A stretch of 7,695 nucleotides of DNA, taken from positions 1 to 7,695 of the forward strand of contig JAAVGX010000071.1 of assembly GCA_014800065.1 (NCBI GenBank), in the 5' to 3' direction. The notes beneath the pieces are model-generated. The model had not been told where the DNA came from and ran no database searches. It saw only the letters and a program-made list of their open reading frames with translations. Shown here in pieces: positions 6,968 through 7,695 of this stretch. Position numbers and translations under genes: made by a program. This DNA comes from Bacteroidales bacterium. Lineage in GTDB: Bacteria; Bacteroidota; Bacteroidia; Bacteroidales; Muribaculaceae. The stretch's first letter is position 1; every line of letters starts with the position of its first letter.

Positions 6968-6994
6968 GTTTTATAGTTATATAAAACATAAAAC
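6968..6994. repeat. AT-rich inverted repeat plus tandem heptamer before the thioredoxin-like gene
   Basis: GTTTTATA and TATAAAAC form a perfect 8-bp inverted repeat with a 4-base spacer (6968-6987). The right arm runs into two tandem ATAAAAC heptamers (6981-6987 and 6988-6994) that end one base before ATG 6996. No T-run follows, so it is not a standard terminator. An operator or translation-control hairpin is possible. Confidence 0.45.
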
Positions 6995-6995
6995 T

Positions 6996-7292
6996 ATGAA
7001 ATCGTATAAGAAAGCAATCGAAGAAAATATTCCTACCATGCTTGTGTTCGAGCATGCAGGAATGCACGATGCAGTAGCCGTGCATTATTTGGTTAGAGCA
7101 TTAAAGGCAAAGTATGCCGGGAAGGCACATGTCATTCCCGTAGATGCTTCCTATAACGGCCAGTATAAAGTAGACTACAAGCTGAAGGAATATCCAACCT
7201 ATATTGTGTACAAGCAGGGAGAAGAACTCATGCGCGAGAGCGGTGATAAGTCCATAGCAGCGCTTGAGGACATGATAACCCGCGCCCTCTAA
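6996..7292 (+). CDS. Thioredoxin-fold protein lacking active-site cysteines
   Basis: A 98-residue protein with the length and layout of thioredoxin. It has an N-terminal helix, a TMLVF strand (14-18), a long helix, a VIPVD strand (46-50), the cis-proline region YPTYIVYKQGEEL (66-78) and a C-terminal helix after the glycine at 83. Where thioredoxins have WCGPC, this one reads HAGMH (20-24), and there is no cysteine anywhere. It therefore cannot do dithiol-disulfide exchange; a binding, scaffold or chaperone-like role is an inference. There is no signal peptide, so cytoplasmic. I choose ATG 6996 over an in-frame TTG at 6960 because the extra 12 residues are unrelated to the fold and coded by the inverted-repeat region. 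It lies 56 bp after the alpha-galactosidase on the same strand and ends in TAA just before a strong terminator. Confidence 0.8.
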   Translation: MKSYKKAIEENIPTMLVFEHAGMHDAVAVHYLVRALKAKYAGKAHVIPVDASYNGQYKVDYKLKEYPTYIVYKQGEELMRESGDKSIAALEDMITRAL

Positions 7293-7312
7293 AAGCACGT
7301 TACCCTATTTGC

Positions 7313-7344
7313 GGCCGTCTGAGGTTTCAGGCGGCCTCTTTTTT
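7313..7344 (+). terminator. Intrinsic terminator after the thioredoxin-like gene
   Basis: GGCCGTCTGA (7313-7322) pairs with TCAGGCGGCC (7327-7336) as a 10-bp stem with one G-U pair and a GGTT loop, followed by TC and six Ts (7339-7344). It starts about 20 bases after the stop codon. Confidence 0.85.
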
Positions 7345-7360
7345 GCCTTGGCGGGTTTGC

Positions 7361-7415
7361 CGAGCTGAAGCTCGGCGCCGGAGACAAAGTGCCGCTTGCG
7401 CGGCCTTGCTTTGTG
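7361..7415. repeat. Structured intergenic repeat, copy 1
   Basis: A 55-bp unit that recurs at 7558-7613 with five substitutions and one indel. It folds as two hairpins. The first is CGAGC-TGAA-GCTCG, extended here to 7-bp arms (7359-7376). The second has an outer ACAAAG/CTTTGT stem (7384-7389 with 7409-7414), an internal loop, and an inner GCCGC-TTGC-GCGGC stem-loop (7391-7404). Confidence 0.75.
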
Positions 7416-7496
7416 GTTTGGGCGTTGGTTCTGCAGTAGCCTAAAGGACTGGGGAGTTATTTACCAAAATGTCAATGTTCTCTTTGCCGCAGTGTT

Positions 7497-7517
7497 CCCC
7501 GAGCCTCTGCTCTGGGG
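7497..7517. repeat. Bulged GC-rich hairpin between the two repeat copies
   Basis: CCCCGAGC (7497-7504) pairs with GCTC and GGGG (7509-7517) around one bulged T, with a CTCT loop. It is followed by mixed sequence with a T-rich stretch at 7530-7534, so a weak terminator role cannot be excluded. Confidence 0.4.
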
Positions 7518-7557
7518 CTTAGACTTGCTTTTTGGGATTTGCTCTATTTGTATAGTT

Positions 7558-7613
7558 CGAGCTGAAGCTCGGGGCCAGAGACAAAGTACCGCTTGCGCGG
7601 TGTTGCTTTTGTG
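7558..7613. repeat. Structured intergenic repeat, copy 2
   Basis: Second copy, in the same orientation, starting 197 bp after copy 1. The first hairpin CGAGC-TGAA-GCTCG is identical at its core. The inner stem of the second hairpin reads ACCGC-TTGC-GCGGT (7588-7601): the closing G-C of copy 1 has become A-T through changes on both sides, so pairing is kept. The outer stem has one bulged T. Confidence 0.75.
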
Positions 7614-7642
7614 CCTGGTGGTTTGCGCTTTTTGGTGTTGGT

Positions 7643-7661
7643 GACATCGCTAAGCGATGTC
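7643..7661. repeat. Perfect 8-bp inverted repeat with TAA loop
   Basis: GACATCGC and GCGATGTC flank a three-base TAA loop. It lies 29 bp after repeat copy 2, and no equivalent follows copy 1. It may be part of an interspersed palindrome family or a protein-binding site. Confidence 0.55.
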
Positions 7662-7695
7662 CGTACATTTATTTCGCTGGTTATTAGCGCCTTGT

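Larger units (their letters stand above)
7345..7695. other. Non-coding, hairpin-rich intergenic end of the window
   Basis: No credible gene is present. The only long frame (TTG 7396 to 7644) translates the structured repeats into cysteine- and tryptophan-rich sequence and is treated as spurious. The stretch holds two copies of a structured repeat, a bulged hairpin between them and a perfect hairpin after the second copy. Confidence 0.65.

Noticed and set aside
7396..7644. 82-codon plus-strand frame starting at TTG
   Set aside because: It runs through both the structured repeat and a hairpin, starts inside a palindrome, and its cysteine- and tryptophan-rich composition matches no protein pattern.
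1..7695. Genome-wide reassignment of TAA
   Set aside because: The HD gene (stop at 3951-3953) and the thioredoxin-like gene (stop at 7290-7292) end in TAA at family-typical lengths, so TAA works as a stop in this genome. Any recoding would have to be confined to the left element.
7345..7695. CRISPR array
   Set aside because: There are only two imperfect repeat copies 197 bp apart, each with internal hairpins, and no cas gene nearby.

Overview
The window looks like a Bacteroidota chromosome, most likely gut Bacteroidales. Three intergenic sites fit the Bacteroidota sigma-ABfr -7 element (TAnnTTTG). Leaders are A/T-rich without clear Shine-Dalgarno sequences. The gene set (an AraJ-type exporter, a secreted GH36 alpha-galactosidase, a YjbR protein) also fits that group. 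No tRNA, rRNA, CRISPR array, transposase or integrase is visible.

Left part (1-1740): an AT-rich, apparently decaying accessory stretch. It holds the 3' end of an unrecognised gene (1-465) and two more unrecognised reading frames (462-872 and about 869-1303). Both frames stay in phase but are interrupted only by TAA codons (552, 708, 831 and 1154). If those TAAs are ignored, the three frames join head to tail through ATGA overlaps and all end in TGA. On the minus strand follows a scrap of an Hsp70/DnaK nucleotide-binding domain (1370-1690). Ordinary decay is the default explanation for the TAAs; an element-specific recoding is a testable alternative.

Middle (1741-4743): a small single-HKD phospholipase D-like protein (+), with a promoter so close that its mRNA may be leaderless, overlaps a 26-codon frame. 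Convergent to it lies a probable three-gene minus-strand operon: HD-domain hydrolase, AraJ-like MFS exporter and MmcQ/YjbR protein. Its promoter is back to back with that of the next gene in a 148-bp divergent region.

Right part (4744-7695): a complete, exported GH36 alpha-galactosidase with intact catalytic aspartates. It is followed by a cysteine-free thioredoxin-fold protein that ends at a clear intrinsic terminator. The last 350 bases carry no credible gene. They hold two copies of a 55-56 bp structured repeat, with a compensatory base-pair change between copies, plus other hairpins.

Functionally the genes look like a loose collection, not one pathway. The alpha-galactosidase is a catabolic enzyme of the envelope, the minus operon joins a small-molecule hydrolase with an exporter, and the left part is accessory DNA. 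The points most worth a second look are the TAA-interrupted frames, the structured repeat pair and the cysteine-less thioredoxin-like protein.
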